Source of the DNA: CAZNFR01 sp964572225
GTDB lineage: Bacteria > Bacteroidota > Bacteroidia > Bacteroidales > GCA-2748055
DNA length: 31,988 bases
Assembly (NCBI GenBank): GCA_964572225.1
Contig: CAZNFR010000036.1
Span: forward strand, 1 to 31,988
Direction of reading: 5' to 3'
The position numbers and the translations under genes were made by a program. The stretch's first letter is position 1. Each line of letters starts with the position of its first letter. Positions 21,594 to 30,199 of the stretch are shown piece by piece. The notes beneath the pieces are model-generated. The model made no database searches. It was not told the origin of the DNA and was given only the letters and a program-made list of their open reading frames with translations.

Positions 21594-23858
21594 ATGGTTT
21601 TCGATCTGGATCTGATCAAGAATAAATATGAAGAATTACCGGAAAAACTAAGAAAGGTCAGAAAAAAAATTGGCCGGCCGTTAACTCTTGCTGAAAAAAT
21701 ACTTTATACACATCTTGCTTCAGAAAGCCCCCTTCAGGAATATACCCGTGGCACCGATTATGTGTATTTTAATCCGGATCGTGTTGCCATGCAGGACGCC
21801 ACTGCCCAAATGGCATTACTTCAGTTTATGCAGGCAGGTAAAGAAAAGGTGGCCATTCCTTCTACCGTTCATTGCGACCACCTGATCCAGGCAAAAGTAG
21901 GAGCGAAAAAAGACCTCGAAGCAGCCAACGAGGCCAATAAAGAGGTTTTTGATTTTTTATCCAGTGTATCAAGTAAATACGGAATTGGATTCTGGAAGCC
22001 TGGTGCAGGAATTATCCACCAGGTGGTGCTTGAAAACTATGCTTTTCCCGGGGGAATGATGATAGGTACGGACTCTCACACTGTAAATGCAGGGGGCCTG
22101 GGTATGATTGCCGTTGGTGTGGGTGGTGCCGATGCTGTTGATGTTATGGCCGGCATGCCCTGGGAACTGAAATTCCCTAAATTAATTGGAATTAAACTTA
22201 CCGGTAAAATGAGCGGCTGGACCTCAGCTAAGGATGTCATACTCAAGGTTGCAGGCATTCTTACGGTTAAGGGGGGTACCGGATATATCCTGGAATATTT
22301 TGGGGAGGGTGCCAAAACCATCTCATGTACAGGAAAAGGGACCATTTGCAACATGGGAGCCGAAATCGGGGCAACCACCTCTTTATTCGGATACGATGAA
22401 AAGATGAAAGTTTATCTCAATGGAACCGGCCGGGAACAATTTGCGCAACTGGCCGACCAGGTAGGTGAACACCTCACGGGAGACCCGGATGTTTACGAAA
22501 ATCCCGAATCCTATTTCGATCAGGTAATCGAGATCAACCTGTCCGAGCTGGAACCCCATATTAACGGTCCTTTCTCACCCGACCTTGCATGGCCCCTTTC
22601 CAAATTTGCACAGGCTGTGGAAGAAAACGGGTATCCCGCCGATCTGGAGGTAGGGCTTATTGGGTCTTGCACCAATTCATCCTATGAAGATATTTCAAGA
22701 GCAGCCTCCATTGCCAAACAGGCTCTGGAGAAAAACCTCAAGGCCAAGTCCGAGTTTACCATAACCCCAGGCTCAGAACAAGTCCGATATACCATAGACC
22801 GGGACGGACTTCTGGGAACCTTTGAAGGAATCGGGGGGGTGGTCCTCGCAAATGCCTGCGGACCCTGTATTGGACAATGGGCAAGACATAATGCAGATAA
22901 GGAGAAAAAAAACTCCATAATAACTTCCTTCAACCGGAATTTTGCCAAAAGAAACGATGGGAATCCAAACACTCATGCCTTTGTTGCCAGTCCGGAAATC
23001 GTAACTGCTTTCGCAATTGCAGGAGATCTCAGGTTTAATCCTCTCACCGATAGCCTGAAAAATGACCAGGGTGAAGAGGTGAAATTTGACGAACCCAAAG
23101 GGATCGAAATGCCACTCAAGGGTTTTGCCGTACAAGATAACGGTTACCAGCCCCCTGCCTCCGATGGTGACAAAATTAAAGTGGAGGTGATTGAAGACTC
23201 CAAAAGGCTTCAACTGCTTTCCCCCTTCAAACCCTGGGAAGGTAATGATCTCACAGAGCTCAAGCTTTTTATCAAGGTCAGGGGTAAATGTACCACAGAC
23301 CATATCTCAATGGCAGGTCCGTGGTTAAGGTACAGGGGACATCTTGAAAATATTTCCCGTAACCTTATGCTGGGAGCCATAAATTATTTTAACGGTAAAG
23401 CCAATCTGGTCCAGGATCAACTCACAGGTGAATATGTGCCTGTATATGATGCGGTGAAAAATTACAAAGAAAACGGGTTTGGTTCGGTGATCATCGGAGA
23501 TGAAAACTATGGGGAAGGATCTTCCAGGGAGCATGCTGCCATGGAGCCCAGGTTCATGGAAGTAAGGGCGGTGATCGTTAAGTCTTTCGCCCGTATTCAT
23601 GAGTCAAACCTGAAGAAACAAGGGGTGCTTGCACTTACTTTTAAAAACCCGGCTGATTATGATAAAATTCAGGAGGACGATAACTTCAGTATTAAAGGAT
23701 TGAAAAAATTCAAACCTGAGGTGGATCTGGAACTGGAAATACATCATGCCGATGGTTCAAAAGAGACCATTTTGCTGGAACATACCTATAATAAGACCCA
23801 GATCGAATGGTTTAAGGCAGGATCTGCCCTGAATCTTATAAAGGAATTGAACAGATAG
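21594..23858 (+). CDS. acn: Aconitate hydratase, mitochondrial-type
   Basis: A 754-residue aconitase, of the length and character of the mitochondrial-type enzyme and not the longer AcnA. It interconverts citrate and isocitrate in the TCA cycle. The [4Fe-4S] ligands are Cys359 (GLIGSCTNSSYED) and Cys422/Cys425 (NACGPCIGQW). Other sites are QDATAQMALLQF (67-78), STVHCDHLI (90-98), GTDSHTVNAGGLG (158-170) and, in the swivel domain, GDENYGEGSSREHAAMEPR near 635-653. Upstream, TAACTTCG (21558-21565) is one base off the -7 consensus, without a clear -33. The gene is divergent from the permease and convergent with the antiporter, 44 bases away. Confidence 0.97.
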   Translation: MVFDLDLIKNKYEELPEKLRKVRKKIGRPLTLAEKILYTHLASESPLQEYTRGTDYVYFNPDRVAMQDATAQMALLQFMQAGKEKVAIPSTVHCDHLIQAKVGAKKDLEAANEANKEVFDFLSSVSSKYGIGFWKPGAGIIHQVVLENYAFPGGMMIGTDSHTVNAGGLGMIAVGVGGADAVDVMAGMPWELKFPKLIGIKLTGKMSGWTSAKDVILKVAGILTVKGGTGYILEYFGEGAKTISCTGKGTICNMGAEIGATTSLFGYDEKMKVYLNGTGREQFAQLADQVGEHLTGDPDVYENPESYFDQVIEINLSELEPHINGPFSPDLAWPLSKFAQAVEENGYPADLEVGLIGSCTNSSYEDISRAASIAKQALEKNLKAKSEFTITPGSEQVRYTIDRDGLLGTFEGIGGVVLANACGPCIGQWARHNADKEKKNSIITSFNRNFAKRNDGNPNTHAFVASPEIVTAFAIAGDLRFNPLTDSLKNDQGEEVKFDEPKGIEMPLKGFAVQDNGYQPPASDGDKIKVEVIEDSKRLQLLSPFKPWEGNDLTELKLFIKVRGKCTTDHISMAGPWLRYRGHLENISRNLMLGAINYFNGKANLVQDQLTGEYVPVYDAVKNYKENGFGSVIIGDENYGEGSSREHAAMEPRFMEVRAVIVKSFARIHESNLKKQGVLALTFKNPADYDKIQEDDNFSIKGLKKFKPEVDLELEIHHADGSKETILLEHTYNKTQIEWFKAGSALNLIKELNR

Positions 23859-23902
23859 GTTAGTTTTTTGACTATCAGAGAATAATACTTTTCTGAGTCC
23901 AT

Positions 23903-25927
23903 CTAATTTTTTTTCTCCGACGGGGGACAGTCAGGGTCTTCCGTGTTCTCAAATAACCGGGTTGCACAGGCAATCTGATAGGGTGAACCAATTACATAAA
24001 TAATATCACCCTCTTCAAGTGTGGTTCTTGGATCAGGATTAAGGATATTCTCCTCATCTTTACGGATGGCAACGATGGTAATTCCAAATTCTGCCCTGAG
24101 CCTGATATCCAGAATTTGCTTACCCCCAATTCCGGAACCTTTAAGGATTTTTAAAGCAGAGACTTCCAGATCGGGGAATTTAATCCGGAGATCTCTCATC
24201 GAGGCTGTATCCACATCAAGATCCCGGAACATGGTATAACCATCTGAGCGGAGTTCGGCGATCTGTTTCTCAATCTCATCACGAGGCACCAGATACTTGT
24301 TCAACACTCTGGAAAAGATTTCAACAGAAGTTTCAAATTCCTCTGGAATAACTTCATTTGCACCCAGTTGGTAGAGATCACCCACTGCACTCATCTGCCT
24401 GGATCGCACAATGATATGTGCCTTGGGGTTCAATATTCTGCACTTTTCAGTGATATTGAAGGCGGCTGCCGCATTTGAGGGCGTAATAACCACTACTTCG
24501 GCATTTTCGATATGTGCTTGTTTCAAAACCGCTTCATGACTGGCATCTCCGAAAAAGATCCTCTCCCCTTTTTCCTTTTCAGCGATAACTATGTCGGGAT
24601 CATTGTCCAGAATTAAATATTCAATGCCCGTTGTCCTGGCAGCTTTGGCAACATTATGGCCATGAAGTCCGTGACCAATAATGATAAGATGATTTACAAC
24701 CTGGGGGGGAGACTCCATGCTGGGAGGATTTAAACCATTCCGTAACCGGTTCGGTATGGGTAATTTTTCCATAGCAGCGGAGATTCTGGGGGCCAGGATC
24801 ATAATAAAGGGAGCCGCTCCCATGGTAAGTACCGATACACTAATAAAGACCTGGTAAAAATCATTATTGATCAATTCATTATTAATTCCAATGCGTGCGA
24901 TAACAAAGGAGAATTCACCTACCTGACTGAGAGCTAGTCCGGCGAGCACGGTTGACCTGAAAGGAAAGCCCAGGAAGAAGGCAACCAAGCCCGAAATAAA
25001 CGTTTTGAGAAAAAGGACAATAAAAGTTGAGACAAGTATCAATCCAGGGTTCCTAAGAATAAAATCAAAATTAAAAAGCATCCCTATGGATACAAAGAAG
25101 AAACTGATAAACAGGTCCCTTAAGGGGATCACATTCCCAAAGGCCTGATGGGAATAATCCGATTCGGATATGATTAATCCGGCGAGAAAGGCTCCAAGTG
25201 CCAGGGACATTCCCAGGGAGGCAGTGAGCCAGGCTACAGCAAGCCCGAACATAAGAACGGCTAATAAAAATAATTCCTGACTTTTTGTTCTGGCGACCTG
25301 ATGCAGCATCCATGGTGCGAAGAATCGGGCTCCAAGGTAGGTCAGCACCAGAATTCCGGCTACTTTAATAACCAAAAACCCGATATCTTGCATCATGTTA
25401 GTGGAGTTTCCGGCCAAAATCGGTATCACAAGGATCATGGGTACAATGGCTATATCCTGAAAAATAAGCACCCCGGTTGAAAACCGGCCATAATCGGTAT
25501 TCACTTCAGCCCTCTCCTGAAGCATTTTAAGTACTACAGCCGTACTGCTAAGTGCAACGAGAAATCCGAAAAATATCGACTCACCATGGTTGGCCCCGCT
25601 AATCAATGAAATGCCATAAGTTAACCCCCCAGTAAGGACCACCTGGAGGAAACCAGCCATAAAAACCAGTTTCCGACTTTTGACCAGACTTTTCAGGGAA
25701 AACTCAATTCCAATGGTAAAAAGCAATAAGACCACTCCAATTTCCGCAAGTAACTCAATCTCCTCAATGCTCTGAACCAGTCCAAAAGCATGGGGCCCCG
25801 TAAGCACACCGGTTAACAGAAACCCAATTATGGACGGGATCCTGAGCCGGTGGAATAACCAGATAACAAAACTCGCCAGAGCGAATATTACCACAATATC
25901 CTGAAGCAGCTGAAACTCTACGTGCAT
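23903..25927 (-). CDS. Cation:proton antiporter, CPA2/KefB type with RCK domain
   Basis: A 674-residue three-part protein. Residues 1-385 form a Na_H_exchanger membrane domain of about 12-13 segments, with FLLTGVLTGPHAFGL (36-50), GFLVALSSTAVVLKML (121-136) and STGVLIFQDIAIVP (150-163), the Gln-Asp pair typical of KefB/KefC. Residues about 412-530 form an RCK/TrkA-N domain with nucleotide motif IIGHGLHGHNVA and acidic Asp441 (YLILDND). Residues about 580-665 form a TrkA-C domain (RAEFGITIVAIRKDEENILN). It should exchange K+ or Na+ for H+ under control of a nucleotide bound to the RCK domain. No KefF/KefG-type ancillary gene lies nearby, so glutathione gating is not supported. Its start is divergent from the acyl-CoA reductase operon. 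Confidence 0.93.
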   Translation of the reverse strand: MHVEFQLLQDIVVIFALASFVIWLFHRLRIPSIIGFLLTGVLTGPHAFGLVQSIEEIELLAEIGVVLLLFTIGIEFSLKSLVKSRKLVFMAGFLQVVLTGGLTYGISLISGANHGESIFFGFLVALSSTAVVLKMLQERAEVNTDYGRFSTGVLIFQDIAIVPMILVIPILAGNSTNMMQDIGFLVIKVAGILVLTYLGARFFAPWMLHQVARTKSQELFLLAVLMFGLAVAWLTASLGMSLALGAFLAGLIISESDYSHQAFGNVIPLRDLFISFFFVSIGMLFNFDFILRNPGLILVSTFIVLFLKTFISGLVAFFLGFPFRSTVLAGLALSQVGEFSFVIARIGINNELINNDFYQVFISVSVLTMGAAPFIMILAPRISAAMEKLPIPNRLRNGLNPPSMESPPQVVNHLIIIGHGLHGHNVAKAARTTGIEYLILDNDPDIVIAEKEKGERIFFGDASHEAVLKQAHIENAEVVVITPSNAAAAFNITEKCRILNPKAHIIVRSRQMSAVGDLYQLGANEVIPEEFETSVEIFSRVLNKYLVPRDEIEKQIAELRSDGYTMFRDLDVDTASMRDLRIKFPDLEVSALKILKGSGIGGKQILDIRLRAEFGITIVAIRKDEENILNPDPRTTLEEGDIIYVIGSPYQIACATRLFENTEDPDCPPSEKKN

Positions 25928-25945
25928 AATTTTCTGTTTTAGCCC

Positions 25946-25974
25946 TTTGAGCTATTTCATAATCCGTATTTTTG
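25946..25974 (+). promoter_or_regulatory. Promoter of the acyl-CoA reductase-miaA operon
   Basis: TTTG (25946-25949) and TATTTTTG followed by C (25967-25974) are separated by 17 bases, the short end of the known range. Transcription would start near 25981, leaving a leader of about 58 bases. Confidence 0.5.
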
Positions 25975-26026
25975 CAGGAGACGGGGTTTTGTGCTTAAAG
26001 ATAAATAATTAATTCTTAATCTCTTG

Positions 26027-26033
26027 AAAGGAG
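26027..26033 (+). promoter_or_regulatory. Shine-Dalgarno site that sets the acyl-CoA reductase start
   Basis: AAAGGAG ends five bases before the ATG at 26039. An in-frame TTG at 26024 would sit upstream of this site and is therefore unlikely to be used. Confidence 0.6.
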
Positions 26034-26038
26034 AAAAG

Positions 26039-27121
26039 ATGGATCTTACCAAAAGGATAAATGCCTTTGAAAAACTGGGGAAGGCTTTCTCCGATATTGC
26101 TTCCGGTATTCCGGTTGAACCATCTATATCCAATGAATTTAACAAAACCCCGGAGGGAAGGTTTATCCCTTACCTGATTAAGGCTGAAACAGAAAATCCC
26201 TGGTTCAGCATGGAATTTCTTAAGCTTCAGTTTGAAGCCCTTTCAGGAATGTTGAAAAAAAAATTCCTTGAAGAATGGGTTTCAACCTACCCTTCTTCCG
26301 TTATGGAAGGAAAGAAAGCTCTCAATATCGCTGTTATTATGGCCGGAAATATTCCTCTGGCGGGATTTCATGATCTGATTGCCGTTTTGATGGCGGGCCA
26401 TAAGCTAATTGCACGGTTATCTTCCAAAGACAGACATCTGGTTCCTATCGTAAAAACCCTGCTAACCGAGATTGAAGAGGAGTTTGAAAATTTGATCATT
26501 ATTGAGGAAGAGCAACTTTCGGACTTCGACGCGGTGATTGCCACAGGGTCTGGAAACAGTTCCCGATACTTTCAATACTACTTTGGAAAATATCCACATA
26601 TCATCCGTAAAAACCGAAATTCGGCCGCTATTCTTCATGGAAATGAAAGTGAGACGGATTATCGACTAATGGCAATGGACATTTTTAGTTATTTTGGTCT
26701 GGGGTGCCGTAATGTAACCAAGGTCTATCTTCCATCCGGAATGGATGTTACGGGGATCATCCCTTCCTTCGATAACTACGCTCATCTGATCAACCATCAC
26801 AAATACGCAAACAATTATACCTATCATAAAGCCATTAAACTTATTAACAGAGAGCTTTTCCTGGATAACGGCTTCCTCCTGTTATCCGAAAATCCTAAAC
26901 TAAACAGTCCGGTTTCCTGTTTACATTACGAGTTCTATAATTCAGGGGATCAGTTGCGAAAATTCCTGGAATTTCAAAAAGATCATATACAATGTGTCGT
27001 CTCCACTAAAAAAATCACAGATAATACAGTACCTCCGGGTCGTTCACAGTTTCCTGCGCTCCGGGACTATGCAGATGGGGTTGACACTATGGATTTTTTA
27101 ACTAACTTGAATAAAAAATAA
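26039..27121 (+). CDS. LuxC-like acyl-CoA reductase
   Basis: A 360-residue protein of the LuxC / acyl-CoA reductase family, an aldehyde dehydrogenase fold. These enzymes reduce an activated fatty acyl group to an aldehyde with NADPH through an acyl-cysteine. The core LNIAVIMAGNIPLAGFHDLI (95-114) is the family Rossmann signature, with LMAGHKLIARLSSKD (117-131), VIATGSGNSSRYFQYYFGKY (166-185) and the likely active Cys223 in YFGLGCRNVTKVYLP. It is shorter than Vibrio LuxC (about 480), as is usual for Bacteroidota members, and no luxD, luxE, luxA or luxB is present, so bioluminescence is not suggested; a lipid or detoxification role is possible. It is first in an operon with a pRiA4b-like gene 3 bases downstream, miaA and a Nudix gene. 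Confidence 0.85.
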   Translation: MDLTKRINAFEKLGKAFSDIASGIPVEPSISNEFNKTPEGRFIPYLIKAETENPWFSMEFLKLQFEALSGMLKKKFLEEWVSTYPSSVMEGKKALNIAVIMAGNIPLAGFHDLIAVLMAGHKLIARLSSKDRHLVPIVKTLLTEIEEEFENLIIIEEEQLSDFDAVIATGSGNSSRYFQYYFGKYPHIIRKNRNSAAILHGNESETDYRLMAMDIFSYFGLGCRNVTKVYLPSGMDVTGIIPSFDNYAHLINHHKYANNYTYHKAIKLINRELFLDNGFLLLSENPKLNSPVSCLHYEFYNSGDQLRKFLEFQKDHIQCVVSTKKITDNTVPPGRSQFPALRDYADGVDTMDFLTNLNKK

Positions 27122-27124
27122 AGA

Positions 27125-27577
27125 ATGGTCTATAAATTCAGACTAATATCCAACGAAGTACATGAGTTTGTGAGGGATGTTGAAATTCTTTCAGATCAGA
27201 CTTTTTATGATTTACACAGGTCAATTACCCATGATCTCCACTATGATAAGTCACAGATAGCAAGTTTTTTTCTTTCCAATGAAAAATGGGAAAAACTGGA
27301 AGAAGTTACCCTTTTTGACATGACCGAAGGCGAATCAGGTGTCGAAACTTACGTTATGGACCAGACCCGGATGGACCATCTCATTTCGGAAGAAAAACAA
27401 AGAATGTTGTATGTTTTCGATTTTTTTAACGAGAGGGTTTTATTTATTGAATTGCATTCCATTCGCGAAAGAAAAGATAAAGAAACATTTCCGAGAATCA
27501 GTCTTTCCAAAGGGGATCCGCCGGTTCAGATCCTGAACGATTTCAATAATCTGAACGATTTTGGCCTGGATGACTAA
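27125..27577 (+). CDS. pRiA4b ORF-3-like protein, function unknown
   Basis: A 150-residue acidic protein starting VYKFRLISNEVHEFVRDVEI, which fits the plasmid pRiA4b ORF-3-like family (PF07929): an alternating strand opening, a DLHRSITHDLHYDKSQIASF helix-turn (about 29-48), then SFFLSNEKWEKLEEV and LLYVFDFFNERVLF-type strands near 98-115. The family has no firm biochemical role; the name comes from the plasmid of first description and does not make it a mobile gene. The start is 3 bases after the acyl-CoA reductase stop, and its stop overlaps the miaA start by 8 bases (27570-27577), which indicates translational coupling. A place upstream of miaA is, as I recall, shared by many Bacteroidota. 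Confidence 0.75.
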   Translation: MVYKFRLISNEVHEFVRDVEILSDQTFYDLHRSITHDLHYDKSQIASFFLSNEKWEKLEEVTLFDMTEGESGVETYVMDQTRMDHLISEEKQRMLYVFDFFNERVLFIELHSIRERKDKETFPRISLSKGDPPVQILNDFNNLNDFGLDD

Positions 27578-28472
27578 AGAACTCATTGTAATAGCCGGTC
27601 CAACAGCCATAGGGAAAACCGATATCGGTGCAGAGCTGGCTGAAAAAGAGAAATCGGTGATAATTTCAGCCGATTCACGTCAGTTTTATCGTGAAATGAC
27701 CATCGGAACTGCCGTACCTGCAAAAGACATTCTTTCCAGAGTGCCCCATTATTTCATTCAAAACCTGGGGATCCGGGATTATTATAACGCCAGTTTGTAT
27801 GAAGGGCAGGTAATTGATCTGCTGAATGTCCTGTTTCAGCAACATGATCGTGTTTTTATGGTCGGGGGATCGGGCTTATATATCAATGCCGTCCGTTTTG
27901 GTATCGACGACTTGCCTGCCTATGATCCTGCAATCAGAAAAGAGCTGCAGAACCGGATCGAGTTGGAGGGCCTGGAAAGTCTCAATGAGGAATTGAAGAA
28001 AATGGATCCCGAAAGCTACCGCAAAATTGATCTCAATAATCCCAAAAGGGTTCAGAAAGCACTTGAGATCATCAAAATCACAGGTAAACCCTATTCCTCA
28101 TTTATGACGGGTGAACACAGGAAGAGGAATTTTGAAGTAAGGTTACTATGCTTAAATATGGATCGTCAAAAACTATATGATCGTATTAACCTGAGAGTAA
28201 TTTCGATGGTGGACAGGGGGCTGATTGATGAGGTTAGAGGCCTGATGGAATTCCGACAATTCAATGCCCTGAATACTGTGGGATACAAGGAAATATTCGA
28301 GTACCTCGAAGGCAGGATTAGCCTGGATGAGGCTATTCATGAAATTCAGAACCATACCCGCAAATTCGCAAGAAAACAACTAACATGGTTTAGGAAGGAT
28401 AAAGGATACAGGTGGTTCGAGCCTGAAGATCTGGAGGGGATGGAAAAGTTTATTCGTTCACGGAATTCTTAA
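27570..28472 (+). CDS. miaA: tRNA dimethylallyltransferase
   Basis: A 300-residue enzyme that adds dimethylallyl to N6 of A37 in tRNAs reading UNN codons. It has the P-loop GPTAIGKT (10-17), the substrate motif SADSRQFYREMTIGTAVP (33-50; DSMQVYRG in E. coli), MVGGSGLYINAV (about 97-108) and the tRNA-binding end HTRKFARKQLTWFRKD near 265-280. The chosen ATG at 27570 overlaps the last codons of the preceding gene (ATGACTAA); an in-frame TTG at 27561 is not needed. The Nudix gene follows 9 bases after its stop. Confidence 0.96.
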   Translation: MTKELIVIAGPTAIGKTDIGAELAEKEKSVIISADSRQFYREMTIGTAVPAKDILSRVPHYFIQNLGIRDYYNASLYEGQVIDLLNVLFQQHDRVFMVGGSGLYINAVRFGIDDLPAYDPAIRKELQNRIELEGLESLNEELKKMDPESYRKIDLNNPKRVQKALEIIKITGKPYSSFMTGEHRKRNFEVRLLCLNMDRQKLYDRINLRVISMVDRGLIDEVRGLMEFRQFNALNTVGYKEIFEYLEGRISLDEAIHEIQNHTRKFARKQLTWFRKDKGYRWFEPEDLEGMEKFIRSRNS

Positions 28473-28481
28473 CACAACAAC

Positions 28482-28928
28482 ATGGAGTTAAAACACTTCA
28501 ATATCAGGGTTTACGGATTGATTACCAGAAAGAGTAATGAAATTCTTGTAAGTGATGAATACGTTCTGGACCGGTACATGACCAAATTCCCTGGTGGCGG
28601 ACTTCAGTTCGGCGAGGGACCTGAAGATTGTATTCGCAGAGAATCCATGGAGGAATTTGGTCAGCCCATTGAGATCGTGGAGCATTTCTATACCACCGGT
28701 TTTTTTCAAAAGGCCTTGTTTTACGAAGACCACCAGCTTATTTCCATTTATTACCGGGTGAAATTTTTAGGCCCCATTACCTTTACGGTCTCGGAAAAAG
28801 CATTCGACTTTCGGGAAAAAACCAATGGAAGTCAGTCCTTTCGATGGCTAGACCTTAGGGAAAGTGATTCGGAAGAGTTCACGTTTCCTGTTGACCGCCA
28901 TGTGGTAAGATTGCTTCAGTCTTCATAA
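28482..28928 (+). CDS. Nudix hydrolase
   Basis: A 148-residue single-domain Nudix protein. The Nudix box is clear: GGLQFGEGPEDCIRRESMEE followed by FGQ (about 40-62), matching G-x5-E-x7-R-E-x2-E-E-x-G, with all metal-binding Glu residues kept. The N-terminus ELKHFNIRVYGLITRKSNEI is the first sheet. It hydrolyses a nucleoside diphosphate linked to another group; the substrate cannot be read. It is the last gene of the acyl-CoA reductase-miaA operon. Its stop overlaps the convergent glycosyltransferase stop by six bases (28923-28928). Confidence 0.9.
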   Translation: MELKHFNIRVYGLITRKSNEILVSDEYVLDRYMTKFPGGGLQFGEGPEDCIRRESMEEFGQPIEIVEHFYTTGFFQKALFYEDHQLISIYYRVKFLGPITFTVSEKAFDFREKTNGSQSFRWLDLRESDSEEFTFPVDRHVVRLLQSS

Positions 28929-29449
28929 ACTCTCACCAAACCGCAGGAAATTTTCCCCAAAATATTTCCAGGAAAATTCTTTCTGTTTATTTACCTGGGC
29001 CGCAGAGAAGGACTCCCGGTTTTCCTGCCGGAAAAACAGGTTTATGGAATCAGCTATGGAAACCGGGTTGGGATCACATATATAACCGTTTTGCCCATGA
29101 TCCACTATCTCTTTAAGCCCCCCGACTCCCGTAACTATCATCGGGATCCCGAAATGGATGGCAATCTGGGTAATTCCGCTCTGAGTGGCAGATCTGTAGG
29201 GCTGAACAACCAGGTCTGCCAAAGAAAAATAAAACTTCACTTGTGAGTCCGGAATAAACTGATCAATCATAATGACCTTATCCTGAATCCCTTCCTCCTT
29301 GATAATCCTTTGATAGGATTCAGGACTTTCATAAAATTCACCTGCAACCATGAGGTTAATATCGGTGTTTTCAAGTTGGGTAATGGCTCTGAGCAGCAAA
29401 TCCAGTCCTTTGTATTTACGTACCAATCCGAAAAACAGTAAATAGCTTT
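28923..29449 (-). CDS. Glycosyltransferase family 4, C-terminal part (open into the gap)
   Basis: From the gap the minus frame reads SYLLFFGLVRKYKGLDLLL and continues for 174 residues to a TGA at 28923-28925. This is the GT-B C-terminal half of a GT4 enzyme: beta-1 LLFFGLVRKYKGL, NLMVAGEFYESPESY, VIMIDQFIPDSQVKFYFSLA, and the nucleotide-sugar site ADLVVQPYRSATQSGITQIA with GIPMIVTGVGGLKEIV. GT4 enzymes move a sugar from an NDP-sugar to a lipid or glycan. Together with the N-terminal part at 29588-30199 it gives a complete protein of about 378 residues. It is the third gene of the DUF4199-GT2-GT4 operon. Confidence 0.85.
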
Positions 29450-29459
29450 NNNNNNNNNN
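29450..29459. other. Assembly gap of 10 Ns
   Basis: Ten undetermined bases inside the GT4 gene. The length may be nominal, so the true missing distance is unknown. Confidence 0.99.
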
Positions 29460-29586
29460 CCCTTTAATGGGTGACCCCTAATTTTTGACCTTTCTATTGA
29501 AAAAAGGCATTTAAGGAGAAATTGTCATTCTGCGAAGCCGTGGGGAGAACTTGGGGACGGATGTTGGCTGAGTTGACTAACTCTGA
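29460..29586. other. Non-coding segment beside the gap that breaks the glycosyltransferase
   Basis: These 127 bases do not continue the GT4 frame; the frame runs into a stop at 29525. Removing this segment and the Ns joins GAT GAA AAA AAA to AGC TAT TTA CTG, restoring Asp-Glu-Lys-Lys-Ser-Tyr-Leu-Leu-Phe-Phe-Gly exactly as GT4 proteins run. The break falls at a nine-base T run (29587-29595, plus strand) matched by TTT at 29447-29449. The segment includes TTGTCATTCTGCGAAGCCG (29522-29540), which resembles a dispersed repeat I recall from Bacteroidota. It is either a misassembled contig end or part of an inserted repeat. Confidence 0.65.
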
Positions 29587-29587
29587 T

Positions 29588-30199
29588 TTTTTTTTCATCC
29601 AGACCCAGTTTTCTGGCGGCCTGCTGGCGGGATACCCGTGTTCCATAAACATCGTAAACCGGATGAAGAAGCACCTTGGTTTTCAGATTGGGTTTAAGAT
29701 CCAGTGCATCTTTTTCCACTGAATTTGAAAGAGTTACAAGTCCGTCGATTCGCTTAAGCAATCTGCGGGTAAGCCACACTGTTCCCGGTTGGGGCTCATG
29801 AGGGATAAGATTATGAGCAAGCAACACAATCCTGGCAGAATGGGAAACTCTTATTCGTTTTATTAGGAAAATATATAGAGGACTAAAAAAAGGCATCCAG
29901 TAATGAAAAATAATAAGATCGGGATTCTCGCGTATTAGCATACGGGCGGTTTTGATCCAGGCAAACGGGTTTACGGAATGAAGGCTGTTGATAATTTTCA
30001 GCCTGGAGGGCGGATCCTCTTCAGAAAATTGAGTCTTTCCTGGAAACAGAAATCCGGGATACTGATAACGAAAAGAATGAAGACTGAGGGACTTTCCCAT
30101 GCTGACCAATTCAAGGGAAAGCCTTTCGTTAAACTTTGCGATCCCGCCCCTAAGCGGGTATGCGGGGCCAAGGCTGAGTATTTGCCTGATTCTTCTCAG
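29588..30199 (-). CDS. Glycosyltransferase family 4, N-terminal part, probable CTG start
   Basis: The N-terminal GT-B domain of the GT4 enzyme. The frame begins with CTG at 30197-30199 and reads (M)RRIRQILSLGPAYPLRGGIA, where GPAYPLRGGIAKFNERL is the usual GT4 opening with its Gly-Gly donor loop. It continues through NPDLIIFHYWMPFFSPLYIF and ARIVLLAHNLIPHEPQPG to RKLGLDEKK at 29588. The ATG at 30100 and TTG at 30109 lie after the conserved opening, so they are too late. No ATG exists between the upstream in-frame stop and the motif. GAGGAGGA lies three bases before the CTG, and the CTG overlaps the GT2 stop as CTGA. Without excision of the segment beside the gap the frame ends at 29525. Confidence 0.75.

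Noticed and set aside
26039..27121. A bioluminescence (lux) operon
   Set aside because: Only a LuxC-like reductase is present; no luciferase subunits, LuxD or LuxE are found in the window.
27125..27577. A plasmid or transposon remnant, given the name pRiA4b ORF-3
   Set aside because: No transposase, terminal repeats or replication genes are near; the gene is translationally coupled to miaA in a core operon.
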